DNA of 64,000 bases from CAINEC01 sp046073825 (GCA_046073825.1 JBJTMY010000097.1:6451-70450), one strand, 5' to 3'; shown: positions 43,122 to 52,584, numbered from the stretch's first letter. A program made the numbers and translations. The notes: generated by a model from the sequence alone, not told the origin.

Positions 43122-44873
43122 TCAGGATTGATCGTAGTCGTCAATCATTAACTTCTGCTCTACTCGACGCTTTTGTTTCGGCCACGTAAATTTAAAAGTG
43201 GCACCACATCCTTTTTCAGATTCGATCCAAATTTCACCACCTGCTTCATCTATAATATTTTTCACAATGGCCAATCCAATTCCACGAGCTTCAACTTGAT
43301 CACGAGCATTTAAAGTTTGGAAGATTACAAATATTTTATCGTGGTAACGATTTTCAATACCGGGCCCGTTATCTTTCACAAAAAACTCAAATGAGTCGCC
43401 CAAGTCTTTAAACCCAACCCACACTTGTTTATCTTCCTTATCGTTATACTTCACGGCATTATTTAACAAGTTCATAAACACTTGTTCTAATTTTATTTTT
43501 TCAGTTTTTAACACTGGGAAGTGATCATTCAGGTGGAGCATCACATTTTCAGAGGCTCCTAATAAATCGAAAGATTCTTTAATGAGACTATTCGTATCTA
43601 CAATTGACAACTCTCCTTCCTTCTTAGTTAATTTAGTATATTCAAGAATACCATCTATTAACCCTTCCATTCTTACTACGCGGCCTTTAATCACATCAAA
43701 GTGAGGTTTAATAGAATCTGGCAGATTATCCCCCATATCTTCTTCAATCCAACCCGTTAAATTACCGATTGCACGCAAAGGGGCTTTCAAATCGTGCGAC
43801 ACCACATAGGCAAACTTATCTAATTCTTTAATTGACTTTTCAAGACTAACATTATATTGAATCATTTTTTCCTCTGCTATTTTACGAGGAGTAATATCAC
43901 TTTCGATGAAAATAAATTGCTTTGCATTATTTTCACTTTCTTCAATTGGTGTCATTGTTATTTGAGACCAGAACGACTTCCCATTGTTTTTGTATCGCAG
44001 AAGCTCACCTGAAAAAGGAAGTGATTCGTTAATGGACAAATTAACTTCCTTTAAAGTTGCGCTATCTGTATTTTTACCTGTAAAAAACGTTAACACATTT
44101 TGTCCAACGGCGGATTCAAAATTAAAACCTGACAAGCGCGTAAAACCATCATTCACCCAAGATATATTCCCTTTTTCGTCAGTAATAATAATACTATTAT
44201 CGGCTTTACTAGCAACGATTGACAATTTATTCAACTCCTTATTTTTCAATTTTAATTCTTCTGTTTGAAGAGTAATTCTTTCTATAACTTCATTTTTCCC
44301 TGACTCAAGGTAACTCATTTGAACACCTAATATTAAAAATGCAAAAATGCTCGTTACTAAAAAATCAATATTTATTTGATGGGAAGAATCACCTATTAAA
44401 TCATAGGAAGTAATGGTTGTATTTTCCGAAATAAAATAAAAATAGGCAGCATTAATTACCACAATTGCAAAAAATAATTGTCCGAAACGATTCCCGAGCA
44501 ACATAAATATCATTAAGATAATTGGAGCAAAATACAAGGCGGCAGAAGCTTTAATTCCACCAGCCGGATACATATTTAAGTGAATAATAAAAGTAGCCGT
44601 AATACTTAATATCAAATAGGCAATTTTTGCTCGCTTATGAAAGGGCAACATCAGCATATTAGCAATAAAAATGATTCCCATTGCTAACGTTAAATAAACG
44701 ACTGGATGAGCTAATGAATAAACCGTTAAACTTTGGAGAATAAAGATAAAACAGGATACAGCCCCTACGATTGAAGTGGCTCTAAACAGATTGTAACGCT
44801 GCTTTTTGATGAGTTGATCATCGGGAATAGAGCGGTAAAAACGGTCTTGAACAATATTTTGAAGACTGATCAT
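43122..44873 (-). CDS. Membrane-bound PAS sensor histidine kinase
   Basis: 583 residues. About six membrane helices (about 30-195) form an uncharacterised N-terminal sensor region; a PAS domain (about 210-335) with GNISWVNDGFTRLSGF and a PAC-like tail follows; then HisKA with FAYVVSHDLKAPLRAI (His360) and HATPase with N-box VFMNLLNNAVKYND, G1 DNGPGI and G2 ARGIGLAIV. The signal is unknown. The divergent gene at 44969 encodes a response regulator and is the likely partner (inference). Confidence 0.9.
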   Translation of the reverse strand: MISLQNIVQDRFYRSIPDDQLIKKQRYNLFRATSIVGAVSCFIFILQSLTVYSLAHPVVYLTLAMGIIFIANMLMLPFHKRAKIAYLILSITATFIIHLNMYPAGGIKASAALYFAPIILMIFMLLGNRFGQLFFAIVVINAAYFYFISENTTITSYDLIGDSSHQINIDFLVTSIFAFLILGVQMSYLESGKNEVIERITLQTEELKLKNKELNKLSIVASKADNSIIITDEKGNISWVNDGFTRLSGFNFESAVGQNVLTFFTGKNTDSATLKEVNLSINESLPFSGELLRYKNNGKSFWSQITMTPIEESENNAKQFIFIESDITPRKIAEEKMIQYNVSLEKSIKELDKFAYVVSHDLKAPLRAIGNLTGWIEEDMGDNLPDSIKPHFDVIKGRVVRMEGLIDGILEYTKLTKKEGELSIVDTNSLIKESFDLLGASENVMLHLNDHFPVLKTEKIKLEQVFMNLLNNAVKYNDKEDKQVWVGFKDLGDSFEFFVKDNGPGIENRYHDKIFVIFQTLNARDQVEARGIGLAIVKNIIDEAGGEIWIESEKGCGATFKFTWPKQKRRVEQKLMIDDYDQS

Positions 44874-44946
44874 ATTCTTAACATTTTAACTGTTGAATGC
44901 TGAAAACTTATAAAGTTTGCGTTTTACGATTGTGAAAGTAATATGT

Positions 44947-44954
44947 TACTTTTG
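44947..44954 (+). promoter_or_regulatory. -7 box of the response regulator gene
   Basis: TACTTTTG matches TAnnTTTG exactly, 14 nt before the ATG. No -33 TTTG at 17-20 nt. Confidence 0.55.
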
Positions 44955-44968
44955 AAAAAAACAATATT

Positions 44969-45409
44969 ATGGCCGATAAAAAGTTTCACTTGCTGCATAT
45001 CGAAGATGATTCGGTTGATAAAATGGTTGTAGAGCGCGTTTTAAAGAAAACAGACATTGTTGGATCACTACACCATGCTTTTGATGGAGAAGATGCCTTA
45101 AATAAGCTGATAGGAAGCAACGGAGAGGACAAATTACAACCGTTTCCACAAATAATTTTGTTAGATATTAATATGCCGAAAATGAATGGCATTGAGTTTT
45201 TAAAAGAAATTAGAAGTAATCCTGCATTAAAGCATTTATCGGTGTTTATGGTTACCACCTCTAGTGATGAAACAGATATCAGGAATTCCTACGAACATAA
45301 TGTATCAGGCTATATATTAAAGCCAGTTGACTTATCAGAATTCGAAGGAACATTCAAATTAATCACGGAATATTGGAAACTTTGCGAATTTCCAATATCA
45401 GCTAATTAA
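44969..45409 (+). CDS. Single-domain response regulator (Rcp1-like)
   Basis: 146 residues, a receiver domain without an output domain. Acidic pair Asp13/Asp14, phosphoacceptor Asp66 in ILLDINMPKMNG, Thr96/Thr97 and Lys118 in GYILKPVDL. The longer loop before the phosphoacceptor (GSNGEDKLQPFPQ) is seen in Rcp1-type regulators paired with PAS/phytochrome kinases. It likely acts by protein contact. Divergent from the kinase at 43122-44873; its stop overlaps the converging aminotransferase gene by 4 nt. Confidence 0.9.
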   Translation: MADKKFHLLHIEDDSVDKMVVERVLKKTDIVGSLHHAFDGEDALNKLIGSNGEDKLQPFPQIILLDINMPKMNGIEFLKEIRSNPALKHLSVFMVTTSSDETDIRNSYEHNVSGYILKPVDLSEFEGTFKLITEYWKLCEFPISAN

Positions 45410-46686
45410 TTTTCTGGCAATTTAAAATATCGGTTAATTTCTTTGAAACTAGAACCACATTCAGTCAATACTTCTGGCAACAACTGTGAAATAGTACTAA
45501 GCAAGTTATAAATATCTTCTTTTGATAAATGGCGTGTTAATGCAATACGGATTCCTGTATTATTATAGGAAACACTAGGATAAACACAAAGACTTGTATA
45601 TAGTCCGCTATTCATCAAACGAGTAACTAAGTTATATCCGACCTGAGGCTTACCTAACGCAATAAATCGTACTGGAGTTGCTGTATCTGAATGCAACGGA
45701 ACATTAAGCGCCTTCGCTGTTTCGTTAAAATAATCGATTTTTTCCTTCAACTCCTCTTGCATTTTTACAATATCATCGGAGAGATGTAACTCTGCAGATG
45801 CTTTTATTGCACCAAGAATTGGGGGCGCTAATTGGGTTGAAAAAATAAAAGTTCTTCCATAATCGTGAACACGCTGATAGTTTGTTTTTTCTGGGAAGGC
45901 CAACACTCCACCAGAAGCACCAAAACCTTTAGCAAGAGAAGTGGTAAAATACATTTTAGGATGATAACTCAACTTTGAAAACACATATCCAGCACCGTTA
46001 GTACCAGCCCAACTCATCCCATGAGCATCATCAATATACAAATAGAACTGTGGATATTTATCTAATAAACTTTTCAATTCTGCTAATGGGGCTACATCCC
46101 CAAACATAGAATAAACCCCATCTGCCATATACCAGATTTTTTCATGCGTCTTCGATAATTCAATGATTTTATCTTCAAGAAGATCCATGCGATTATGGCG
46201 AACACGATCAATCGTAATTTTACGCTCATGCAATAACATGACCGCTTCCTGTACTGTTGCATGTACACTTATATCCATGACTACCGCATCACTATCGCCA
46301 ACCAAAATGGGAATATTTGAAATGTGTCCTAATGAAGTAGTTTGTGAAAGTGCTACTGGCATTTTAAAAATTTCAGATAGCATCCTCTCAACATCTGAAT
46401 AGAGCGTCATGGATAAGTAGGAACGAGATGAAGCGAACTGAGTTCCGTATCTAGTAGTAGCATCAACAGATCCTTTTATCAATCGCTTATCTAATTCCAA
46501 TCCTAAATAGCTGCAAGACGTATAATTCACCATTCGCTTCCCATTGACCATAACAGTACGGCCATCCATTTCACTATCTTCTGTATTTTGAAGGATAATC
46601 CCTAATGACTTTCCGGTATCTGCAATTTGATCCAACAGCTCCAACATTTGTTGCTGCTTTGATTTTAATTTATTCTTAACGATCAT
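45406..46686 (-). CDS. AONS/SPT-family PLP-dependent alpha-oxoamine synthase-like enzyme
   Basis: 426 residues. PLP fold type I of the KBL/BioF/serine palmitoyltransferase group. The start region SCSYLGLELDKRLI, His142 (SVHATV, aldimine stacking), Asp219 and His222 (IDDAHGMSWAG), and Lys253 in SLAKGFGASGG (Schiff base). The group condenses an amino acid with an acyl-CoA or acyl-ACP. It is single, with no biotin or acyl-carrier genes beside it, and an unusual N-terminal extension of about 40 residues. Amino acid and acyl substrate cannot be told from the sequence; sphingolipid, CqsA-like or pigment roles are all possible. Confidence 0.85.
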   Translation of the reverse strand: MIVKNKLKSKQQQMLELLDQIADTGKSLGIILQNTEDSEMDGRTVMVNGKRMVNYTSCSYLGLELDKRLIKGSVDATTRYGTQFASSRSYLSMTLYSDVERMLSEIFKMPVALSQTTSLGHISNIPILVGDSDAVVMDISVHATVQEAVMLLHERKITIDRVRHNRMDLLEDKIIELSKTHEKIWYMADGVYSMFGDVAPLAELKSLLDKYPQFYLYIDDAHGMSWAGTNGAGYVFSKLSYHPKMYFTTSLAKGFGASGGVLAFPEKTNYQRVHDYGRTFIFSTQLAPPILGAIKASAELHLSDDIVKMQEELKEKIDYFNETAKALNVPLHSDTATPVRFIALGKPQVGYNLVTRLMNSGLYTSLCVYPSVSYNNTGIRIALTRHLSKEDIYNLLSTISQLLPEVLTECGSSFKEINRYFKLPEN

Positions 46687-46790
46687 AAACTATCCAATTA
46701 TTTCTAAAACTAATTCTCTGCAAAGTAAGAAGATTGAATAGGATAAAAATACACGTAACAAAGGTCTTATTAACCAATCTATGTTAATTG

Positions 46791-46822
46791 AAAAAAAGGC
46801 TCCTCTGAACAGAAGAGCCTTT
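46791..46822 (-). terminator. Terminator of the beta-helix protein gene
   Basis: An 8-bp stem (aaaggctc / gagccttt) with a small internal CTG-AAC-AG hairpin; the minus-strand side ends in seven T (complement of 46791-46797). Confidence 0.8.
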
Positions 46823-46841
46823 CAAATTAGAATATTTCTAT

Positions 46842-48791
46842 TTAGTTTTTTGCTGAAAATTCTGGCAGTTGAAGCTCAAATTCACCTTCCTTTAAATCTC
46901 CTTTTTGAATCTGGATTTTCTCCGAAATCACTAAATCGGAGGAAAGGGTTAATGTTAATCCTGGCCTTTCTTTATTTAATACTAAGCAACGGACTGTATT
47001 ATCTGATGGAGAGGTAGTAAATAGTCCAGTTTCCTGAGGCTGAGATTGGGTATAATACACATAAGTTGCTCCTGAACTATAATATCTTTCTGCTGTTCGT
47101 ATATTTCCTTTTTGTCCTTTTGAAAAAATCCCTTCAGAATGTCCGATACCAATTATACTTTGATCAGACAAATGAAATTCACCCTCGCCATAAATTGTGG
47201 CATTACCACACATAATTGAAGCGTGTGATTCGATTTTTAATTGATGACCACTGGTAATATCTCCCATTACCTCTGACTTTAATTGTAGTTCATGGTTCTT
47301 AGTGACCGTTACATTTCCTAACAAAACATTTGCTTCTGGTTTTTGCACCCATTTTGAAATTGTTCCTTTTTGAAACTTCAATTGAGATTCATTTCCGCGC
47401 GTCATATTAAACGAACCCGACAATAACATTACATCACCAGCAACATTAACAATTGAACTACCTGAATTGCTTAAGACATCCGCATCAGAAAAATATCCGC
47501 CATTAACAACAAGATTTTTCCCGATAGACAAAATCAATTTTTCATTTGAATTGGATTTTATCCCTTTGAATTCCCCACCAGTAATAATCATGGATCCATC
47601 AATTTGAATTTGATCATTACCATCCACCATGCAATAACCGCCATTCGCTCCAGTTTTTAACATTTCAAGATTACCAGCAACGTGGTTAAATTGGCCCTTT
47701 AAATTTGTTTGTCCGTCTGTTTGAAGATCAAGACTAACATTTCCCCATACAATAGGGTTTTCAAGATTTAAAGAGCCCAACTGAAAAAAAGTTTGATTCG
47801 ATTTTATATCAAACTCACATGTAGCACCTGGAAAATCACCCTTTGTGTTGTGAATATAACTACTTCCATTTTCCATTTTGAAAATATTGAAACAATGTAG
47901 ACCTGTTTCTTCCATATCATTTTCCAAAACACCGCCGTAAGCAACACTCATCGAATTTAATCGAAGTGGCGCTGTAATTCGAAGGTCTCCTCCACGTTCA
48001 ACAATTAAAGTTTGAAGTGAAGTTCCAGTACTAGATATCATGTGGTGACCTGCTTGAATAAAATAACTATTTCTTGAAGCATGTAATTGTTTTGGAGGCA
48101 CCCCTTTTCCATCTCTACGACTATTCCACGCATTAACATTATTGACCGAAAAATTCCCCGTTGAATAATATGGAATATTTGCTTCAATAAATCGTTTACC
48201 TAATGGATCACTAATTAGAGGTTGGTACGAGATAGCCCCTATTCTAAAATCTTCACATGTTGCATCAATTGCTGCGTTAGCATAATTAGCCTCTGGTTTC
48301 ACATCAACTGTTAACCAAAAATAATTTTTACCCGGTAGTAAATCTTGATTAGTACTCATCTCAAACGGTCTATCAGACAATTTGGCGATTGTTAAACCAA
48401 TTTGTTGAGAAGGGATAAAATTCGGATCATTTCCAGTAAACCATAATCTGGCATTTTCAATATTTTGATCTACGGGAATCGAAGTACCTTTAGCAGTAAA
48501 TTTCATGGAAGCCATTTTAATAGACTTCCCATTTCCAATTGTTTCAACTACTACCTTTATCAATTTTTGATTCGAACTACCTCTAAGAACTGTTGAAGTT
48601 TCCTGAAATGTTTCTGCATTTTTAAATGTCATGGCCGATTGGGCAGCATGTCCTTCTTCGTTTTGGGTCATATTAAAGACCACGATTAACAAGACAACCA
48701 ATCCGGCAATGGAGGCCGAAGCAGCGACCATTGCCATTTTGAGGCTAGTCTTCTGTTTTAGCTGCTGACGAAGTTTTATTGAGCGACTCAT
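46842..48791 (-). CDS. Exported or membrane-anchored BNR-associated/beta-helix protein
   Basis: 649 residues. A long basic N-terminus (KLRQQLKQKTSLK) precedes a hydrophobic segment (about 18-42), either an uncleaved anchor or a long signal peptide. Residues about 65-180 resemble the beta-sandwich domain found before sialidase-like modules in Bacteroidota (RLWFTGNDPNF and similar). Residues about 250-640 are a series of short strands with Gly/Asn turns typical of a right-handed beta-helix. No T9SS C-terminal domain is seen: the end is LPEFSAKN. An adhesin-like or extracellular structural role is inferred. Confidence 0.75.
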   Translation of the reverse strand: MSRSIKLRQQLKQKTSLKMAMVAASASIAGLVVLLIVVFNMTQNEEGHAAQSAMTFKNAETFQETSTVLRGSSNQKLIKVVVETIGNGKSIKMASMKFTAKGTSIPVDQNIENARLWFTGNDPNFIPSQQIGLTIAKLSDRPFEMSTNQDLLPGKNYFWLTVDVKPEANYANAAIDATCEDFRIGAISYQPLISDPLGKRFIEANIPYYSTGNFSVNNVNAWNSRRDGKGVPPKQLHASRNSYFIQAGHHMISSTGTSLQTLIVERGGDLRITAPLRLNSMSVAYGGVLENDMEETGLHCFNIFKMENGSSYIHNTKGDFPGATCEFDIKSNQTFFQLGSLNLENPIVWGNVSLDLQTDGQTNLKGQFNHVAGNLEMLKTGANGGYCMVDGNDQIQIDGSMIITGGEFKGIKSNSNEKLILSIGKNLVVNGGYFSDADVLSNSGSSIVNVAGDVMLLSGSFNMTRGNESQLKFQKGTISKWVQKPEANVLLGNVTVTKNHELQLKSEVMGDITSGHQLKIESHASIMCGNATIYGEGEFHLSDQSIIGIGHSEGIFSKGQKGNIRTAERYYSSGATYVYYTQSQPQETGLFTTSPSDNTVRCLVLNKERPGLTLTLSSDLVISEKIQIQKGDLKEGEFELQLPEFSAKN

Positions 48792-48862
48792 AATACAATT
48801 AATTTTAAAAAATCCTTCGCCCTTATACTTTCACTTATAACAAAAGTTTCAATCCACTTCAA

Positions 48863-48894
48863 TAAAAAAAGCCAGTCAAATTTGACTGGCTTTT
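48863..48894 (-). terminator. Terminator of hppD
   Basis: A 28-bp palindrome AAAAGCCAGTCAAA/TTTGACTGGCTTTT (48867-48894); the minus-strand side ends in seven T. Confidence 0.9.
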
Positions 48895-48912
48895 ACATTA
48901 ATTTTTAATCTA

Positions 48913-50007
48913 TTATAAATTACCGCGAAGCGCTTGTTCACGTTCAATTGCTTCAAAAAGGGCTTTGAAATTTCCTTTTCCAAAAGACTTTGCTCCTTTA
49001 CGTTGGATGATTTCAAAAAAGACAGTTGGACGATCTTCCACTGGTTTTGTGAATAGCTGAAGAAGGTAACCTTCATCATCTCTATCCACCAAAATCCCTA
49101 ATCTAGCCAGCGTTTCAATGTCTTCATCTATTTTACCAACTCGATCAATTAAATCAGAATAATAAGTAGTTGGCACTGATAAAAATTCCACTCCCCTTTC
49201 TTTTAATTCTGTAACAGTATCAATAATATCATTGGTCAAGATGGCCATATGTTGAACACCTGCTCCATGATAGAACTCCAAATATTCATCAATCTGTGAT
49301 TTCTTTTTACCTTCTGCCGGTTCGTTTATAGGAAACTTAACATATCCGTTACCGTTAGAAACTACCTTACTCATCAATGCTGAATATTCAGTTGAAATAT
49401 CTTTATCATCGAAAGTAATAATCATTTTAAAGCCCATTACTTCTTCATAAAAACGAACCCATTCGTTCATCTTACCTAACTCCACATTACCAACACAATG
49501 ATCGATTACTTCGAACCCTACTGGCTTTGTTTTCATTGAAGACTTGGCTGCTTTATATCCTGGAAGGAAAGGACCATTATAATTTTTACGTTCAATGAAT
49601 TTATGAATTGTTTCTCCATAAGTATGAATAGCAGAAATCTTCACCTCTCCATTATCATCAGAAACAGCATAAGGCTCAGTATGTGATTTAGCTCCACGAG
49701 ACATTGTTTCATAGTAGGCCTTCTCCGCATCATCTACCCAAAGTGCTAATACCTTAACACCGTCGCCGTGCTGAGCAACGTGACGTGTGATTTCATGATC
49801 AGGATGAAGTGCGGTAGTTAATACAAAACGCACTTTCCCTTGTTGTAAAACATAAGAAGCTCTATCACGCACCCCTGTTTCTGGACCTGCATACGCAACA
49901 AGTTCGAACCCGAAGGCGTGCTGATAATAATAAGCTGCTTGTTTAGCATTCCCCACATAAAACTCAATGTGGTCGGTACCATTTAATGGTAAGAAATCGG
50001 TTGACAT
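48913..50007 (-). CDS. hppD: 4-hydroxyphenylpyruvate dioxygenase
   Basis: 364 residues. Iron(II) enzyme making homogentisate in tyrosine breakdown. Two glyoxalase-type domains: NGTDHIEFYVGNAKQAAYYY, then VIDHCVGNV (first iron His), GVQHMAILTND (second iron His), and PTVFFEIIQRKG (iron Glu). The GAKSFGKGNFKALFEAIEREQALRG C-terminus is typical. I use ATG 50007; an in-frame ATG at 50058 adds 17 residues but lies upstream of the -7 box. A full promoter and a strong terminator make it monocistronic. Confidence 0.96.
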   Translation of the reverse strand: MSTDFLPLNGTDHIEFYVGNAKQAAYYYQHAFGFELVAYAGPETGVRDRASYVLQQGKVRFVLTTALHPDHEITRHVAQHGDGVKVLALWVDDAEKAYYETMSRGAKSHTEPYAVSDDNGEVKISAIHTYGETIHKFIERKNYNGPFLPGYKAAKSSMKTKPVGFEVIDHCVGNVELGKMNEWVRFYEEVMGFKMIITFDDKDISTEYSALMSKVVSNGNGYVKFPINEPAEGKKKSQIDEYLEFYHGAGVQHMAILTNDIIDTVTELKERGVEFLSVPTTYYSDLIDRVGKIDEDIETLARLGILVDRDDEGYLLQLFTKPVEDRPTVFFEIIQRKGAKSFGKGNFKALFEAIEREQALRGNL

Positions 50008-50028
50008 AAAATACTTTAGTTTAGAATG

Positions 50029-50059
50029 CAAATTTAAGGATTTGAAGGGATTGGGCAAA
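50029..50059 (-). promoter_or_regulatory. Promoter of hppD
   Basis: On the minus strand TTTG (50059-50056), 19-nt spacer, then TAAATTTG (50036-50029). Both boxes match the Bacteroidota consensus perfectly; start codon 21 nt downstream. Confidence 0.8.
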
Positions 50060-50065
50060 TATGAA

Positions 50066-50536
50066 TCAATGTTGGGGTATTTCGTTTCCCTTGCCCCATT
50101 GGATACTGTTTTCCATCACTCCCACCTTGTCTATAATCGCTTTAATTTCTAGAGGTGGGTTTTCATGAAATACGTGAATACATTTTCTTTTAGCATTCAC
50201 ATCAAAACACAAATCGACAGGAGGAAAATCCGTAAGATATTTATTTACATAGGATGAATCGAGGCTTTCTAAATCAATTTTCGACAACGAATTTTTAAAG
50301 ACATTTAATAAAGAGTCTGAAATTTGTGTTTCCAAAACACCAAGGGTTTGTACATTTCTAACGCCTTTATAAATGGCCTTCCCTGAGGCCCAAACCTCCA
50401 CCTTATATTCCGGACAAGTTCCAAAGCAAGGTCCTTTTTCGATTGAAAAAAGCAGTTGCTGATTATTGGTCATTTTTTTAGTAGACTGACAACTCAACAA
50501 ACTTAATATTAGACAAAATGACAATACCCGAATCAT
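50066..50536 (-). CDS. DUF6438-like lipoprotein
   Basis: 156 residues from ATG 50536. Signal ends LLSC (lipobox Cys16). The mature part begins IEKGPCFGTCPEYKVEVWASGKAIYKG, the signature of the DUF6438 family (CFGTCP-Y-V-G-Y-G). Function unknown; probably periplasmic or surface-attached. A longer reading frame starts at 50611, but the -7 box TACGTTTG at 50568-50561 predicts a transcript beginning near 50554, so the ATG at 50536 is preferred. Confidence 0.8.
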   Translation of the reverse strand: MIRVLSFCLILSLLSCQSTKKMTNNQQLLFSIEKGPCFGTCPEYKVEVWASGKAIYKGVRNVQTLGVLETQISDSLLNVFKNSLSKIDLESLDSSYVNKYLTDFPPVDLCFDVNAKRKCIHVFHENPPLEIKAIIDKVGVMENSIQWGKGNEIPQH

Positions 50537-50560
50537 AACAATTGTTTGAGACATCAATGA

Positions 50561-50568
50561 CAAACGTA
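50561..50568 (-). promoter_or_regulatory. -7 box of the DUF6438 gene
   Basis: TACGTTTG on the minus strand matches TAnnTTTG exactly. No -33 TTTG at 17-20 nt. It decides the start of the gene. Confidence 0.55.
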
Positions 50569-50676
50569 TGCAAATTGATGAAAGAATAGAATTAAGGAAG
50601 GACAAATGCAATAATTAATACTGCTTTGGTAGGCTCAGGAATATTCCCCAATAAAAGAAAAATATGGTGCATTCTA

Positions 50677-52509
50677 TTATTTAGGCAACTGCATACCCCT
50701 GTCTTTCGCCATCTTCTCTAAACGCTGTTGAAACTTAGATTTCTTTGCAGGTTTCTTTTTATTTTCTTGAATCTTGCGATGTATCTCATCTTCATTTACA
50801 AATGCTCTGAACAAGTATTGCTGTCCGATACTAATCGTATTCGCCAAGAAATAATAATAACTTAAGCCAGCGGCATAATTATTAAACACTCCCAAGAAAA
50901 TAATAGGCATCAGGTACATCATCCATTTCATTTGAGGATTTGACATTTGACTACTACTATTCACTTTGGTAATTAACAAAGTAGAAATTGTCATTAATAA
51001 CGTAAACAATGAAACGTGATCTCCATAAAATGGAATTTTAAAAGACAGATCCAAAATTGAGTCGTAAGTACTTAAGTCCTTTGCCCACAAGAAGCCTTGC
51101 TGGCGCAACTCTATCGACTGAGGGAAGAACCTAAACATAGCAATCAAAATAGGCATTTGTAGAAGCATTGGCAAACATCCTCCTAGCGGGCTCACACCAG
51201 CTTTACGATATAGGGCCATCATTTCTTGTTGAAGCTTCATTGGCTCTTCTTTGAACTTTCCTTGAATCTCATCTACTTCTGGCTTTAACACTTTCATTTT
51301 AGCTTGTGATAAATACGCTTTAAATGTTAAAGGAAGCAACAATAGTTTTATGAAAATTGTCAAGATTAAAATGATGATTCCATAACTCCAGTTAAAACCG
51401 TTTAAGAAGTTAAAACTGGGAATTACTATAAAACGGTTTACCCAACCAAAAATCCCCCATCCTAAAGGAATTTGTTTTTCCAGATTATAACCTTGCGATT
51501 TAAGTGTTTGGTAGTGATTAGGACCAAAATAAAAATGCATTCCAAAAGACTCTTGTGCATTATGATTATACGGCAATGTAAATGATGCTTTCGTTGACTT
51601 AACAAACAAATCATTTTCAGTTCCATTTTTTGTTTCAACATGCGTTGGCTTTTCAAAATCTGCATCGGCCATTAATACCTGCGTAAAGAAATGCTGCTTC
51701 ATAGCCACCCACTTTACCTTCGTTGTTAAATCCTTAGCACCATCTTTTGTTTCTGCTAAATAATCAACTTCATCATCTGTAAACATGAAATAGATGGTTG
51801 AATTATTTCGCTCTGTTTTGATATCGCGCTCTTGATTTTTCAATAACTGCGACCAATCCAATTCAACATAATTGGTATTGCGGGCGATAATATCATTGAG
51901 CCCTACGAAATTAATTTTATAGCCAAGTTTATAATCGTTTTCGTTTAGGGTATATAAAAATTCAATGTATTTATCTTGAGCACCGGCATATAATCTCATT
52001 GAAAGCGTACTATCTGATTTTAGACCAGAAAAGAATAAATCTTTAGTTGCCACACTACGATTATTAGCAAAAAAATTAAGCCCTATATTAGAAGAATCTC
52101 CTTCAAACAAACGGACAGGCTTACCATCCCACGTTTTATACTTTTTAAGTTCAACGGCGCTTACCTTTCCACCTTTGGAAGAAAAAACGACCTTCATCAA
52201 ACTATTTTCGAGCGTATAGGTGGAAGAATCTGCTTTAGCAGCCGCTGCAAAAACACCGTATTTATTTGTTAATTCTTGAGTCGCCAAAGAGTCAGAAATG
52301 GAATCATTTTTCAATGACGCTGCTGCTGTTTGGGTATTAACAGAATTACCTTTAATTACAACCGTTTTACTATTTTTTTCAACGAGCGCTAAACTATCTT
52401 GAGTTTTCTTTTGCGCCGCTAATTGTTCAGCTGTTGGAGCTGTTAAATAGGAATACCCAATTAAAATAGCTCCTATTAAAACTAGCCCAAGAAGTGAATT
52501 ACGATCCAT
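50677..52509 (-). CDS. yidC: Membrane protein insertase YidC
   Basis: 610 residues. It inserts proteins into the inner membrane alone or with SecYEG. An N-terminal anchor (LLGLVLIGAILIGYSYL), a large periplasmic domain (about 30-340), then five membrane helices with GLNGFNWSYGIIILILTIF, the cytoplasmic charged loop, and PLGGCLPMLLQMPILIAMFRFFPQ. C-terminus is Lys-rich and basic, as in ribosome-interacting YidC. Its own -7 box lies between it and pyrG, 75 nt upstream. Both genes point the same way. Confidence 0.95.
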   Translation of the reverse strand: MDRNSLLGLVLIGAILIGYSYLTAPTAEQLAAQKKTQDSLALVEKNSKTVVIKGNSVNTQTAAASLKNDSISDSLATQELTNKYGVFAAAAKADSSTYTLENSLMKVVFSSKGGKVSAVELKKYKTWDGKPVRLFEGDSSNIGLNFFANNRSVATKDLFFSGLKSDSTLSMRLYAGAQDKYIEFLYTLNENDYKLGYKINFVGLNDIIARNTNYVELDWSQLLKNQERDIKTERNNSTIYFMFTDDEVDYLAETKDGAKDLTTKVKWVAMKQHFFTQVLMADADFEKPTHVETKNGTENDLFVKSTKASFTLPYNHNAQESFGMHFYFGPNHYQTLKSQGYNLEKQIPLGWGIFGWVNRFIVIPSFNFLNGFNWSYGIIILILTIFIKLLLLPLTFKAYLSQAKMKVLKPEVDEIQGKFKEEPMKLQQEMMALYRKAGVSPLGGCLPMLLQMPILIAMFRFFPQSIELRQQGFLWAKDLSTYDSILDLSFKIPFYGDHVSLFTLLMTISTLLITKVNSSSQMSNPQMKWMMYLMPIIFLGVFNNYAAGLSYYYFLANTISIGQQYLFRAFVNEDEIHRKIQENKKKPAKKSKFQQRLEKMAKDRGMQLPK

Positions 52510-52529
52510 GAAATTTCAATATTGAGGCG

Positions 52530-52537
52530 CAAATATA
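52530..52537 (-). promoter_or_regulatory. -7 box of yidC
   Basis: TATATTTG exact match, followed by CGCCTC; the same 14 bases occur at the secDF promoter. The -33 region has TTTA at 17 nt, a weak match. Confidence 0.6.
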
Positions 52538-52584
52538 CAAAGGAAAACGACCGCTAAACCTCAAAGATGAAAGGATGTTAATAT

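Noticed and set aside
49903..49917. tRNA T-loop-like GTTCGAACCC
   Set aside because: It lies in the hppD coding sequence and no cloverleaf can be built around it.
51065..51074. Third copy of the palindrome TAAGTACTTA
   Set aside because: It is inside yidC coding sequence and lacks the neighbouring CGTTT/AAACG half and promoter, so it is taken as chance.
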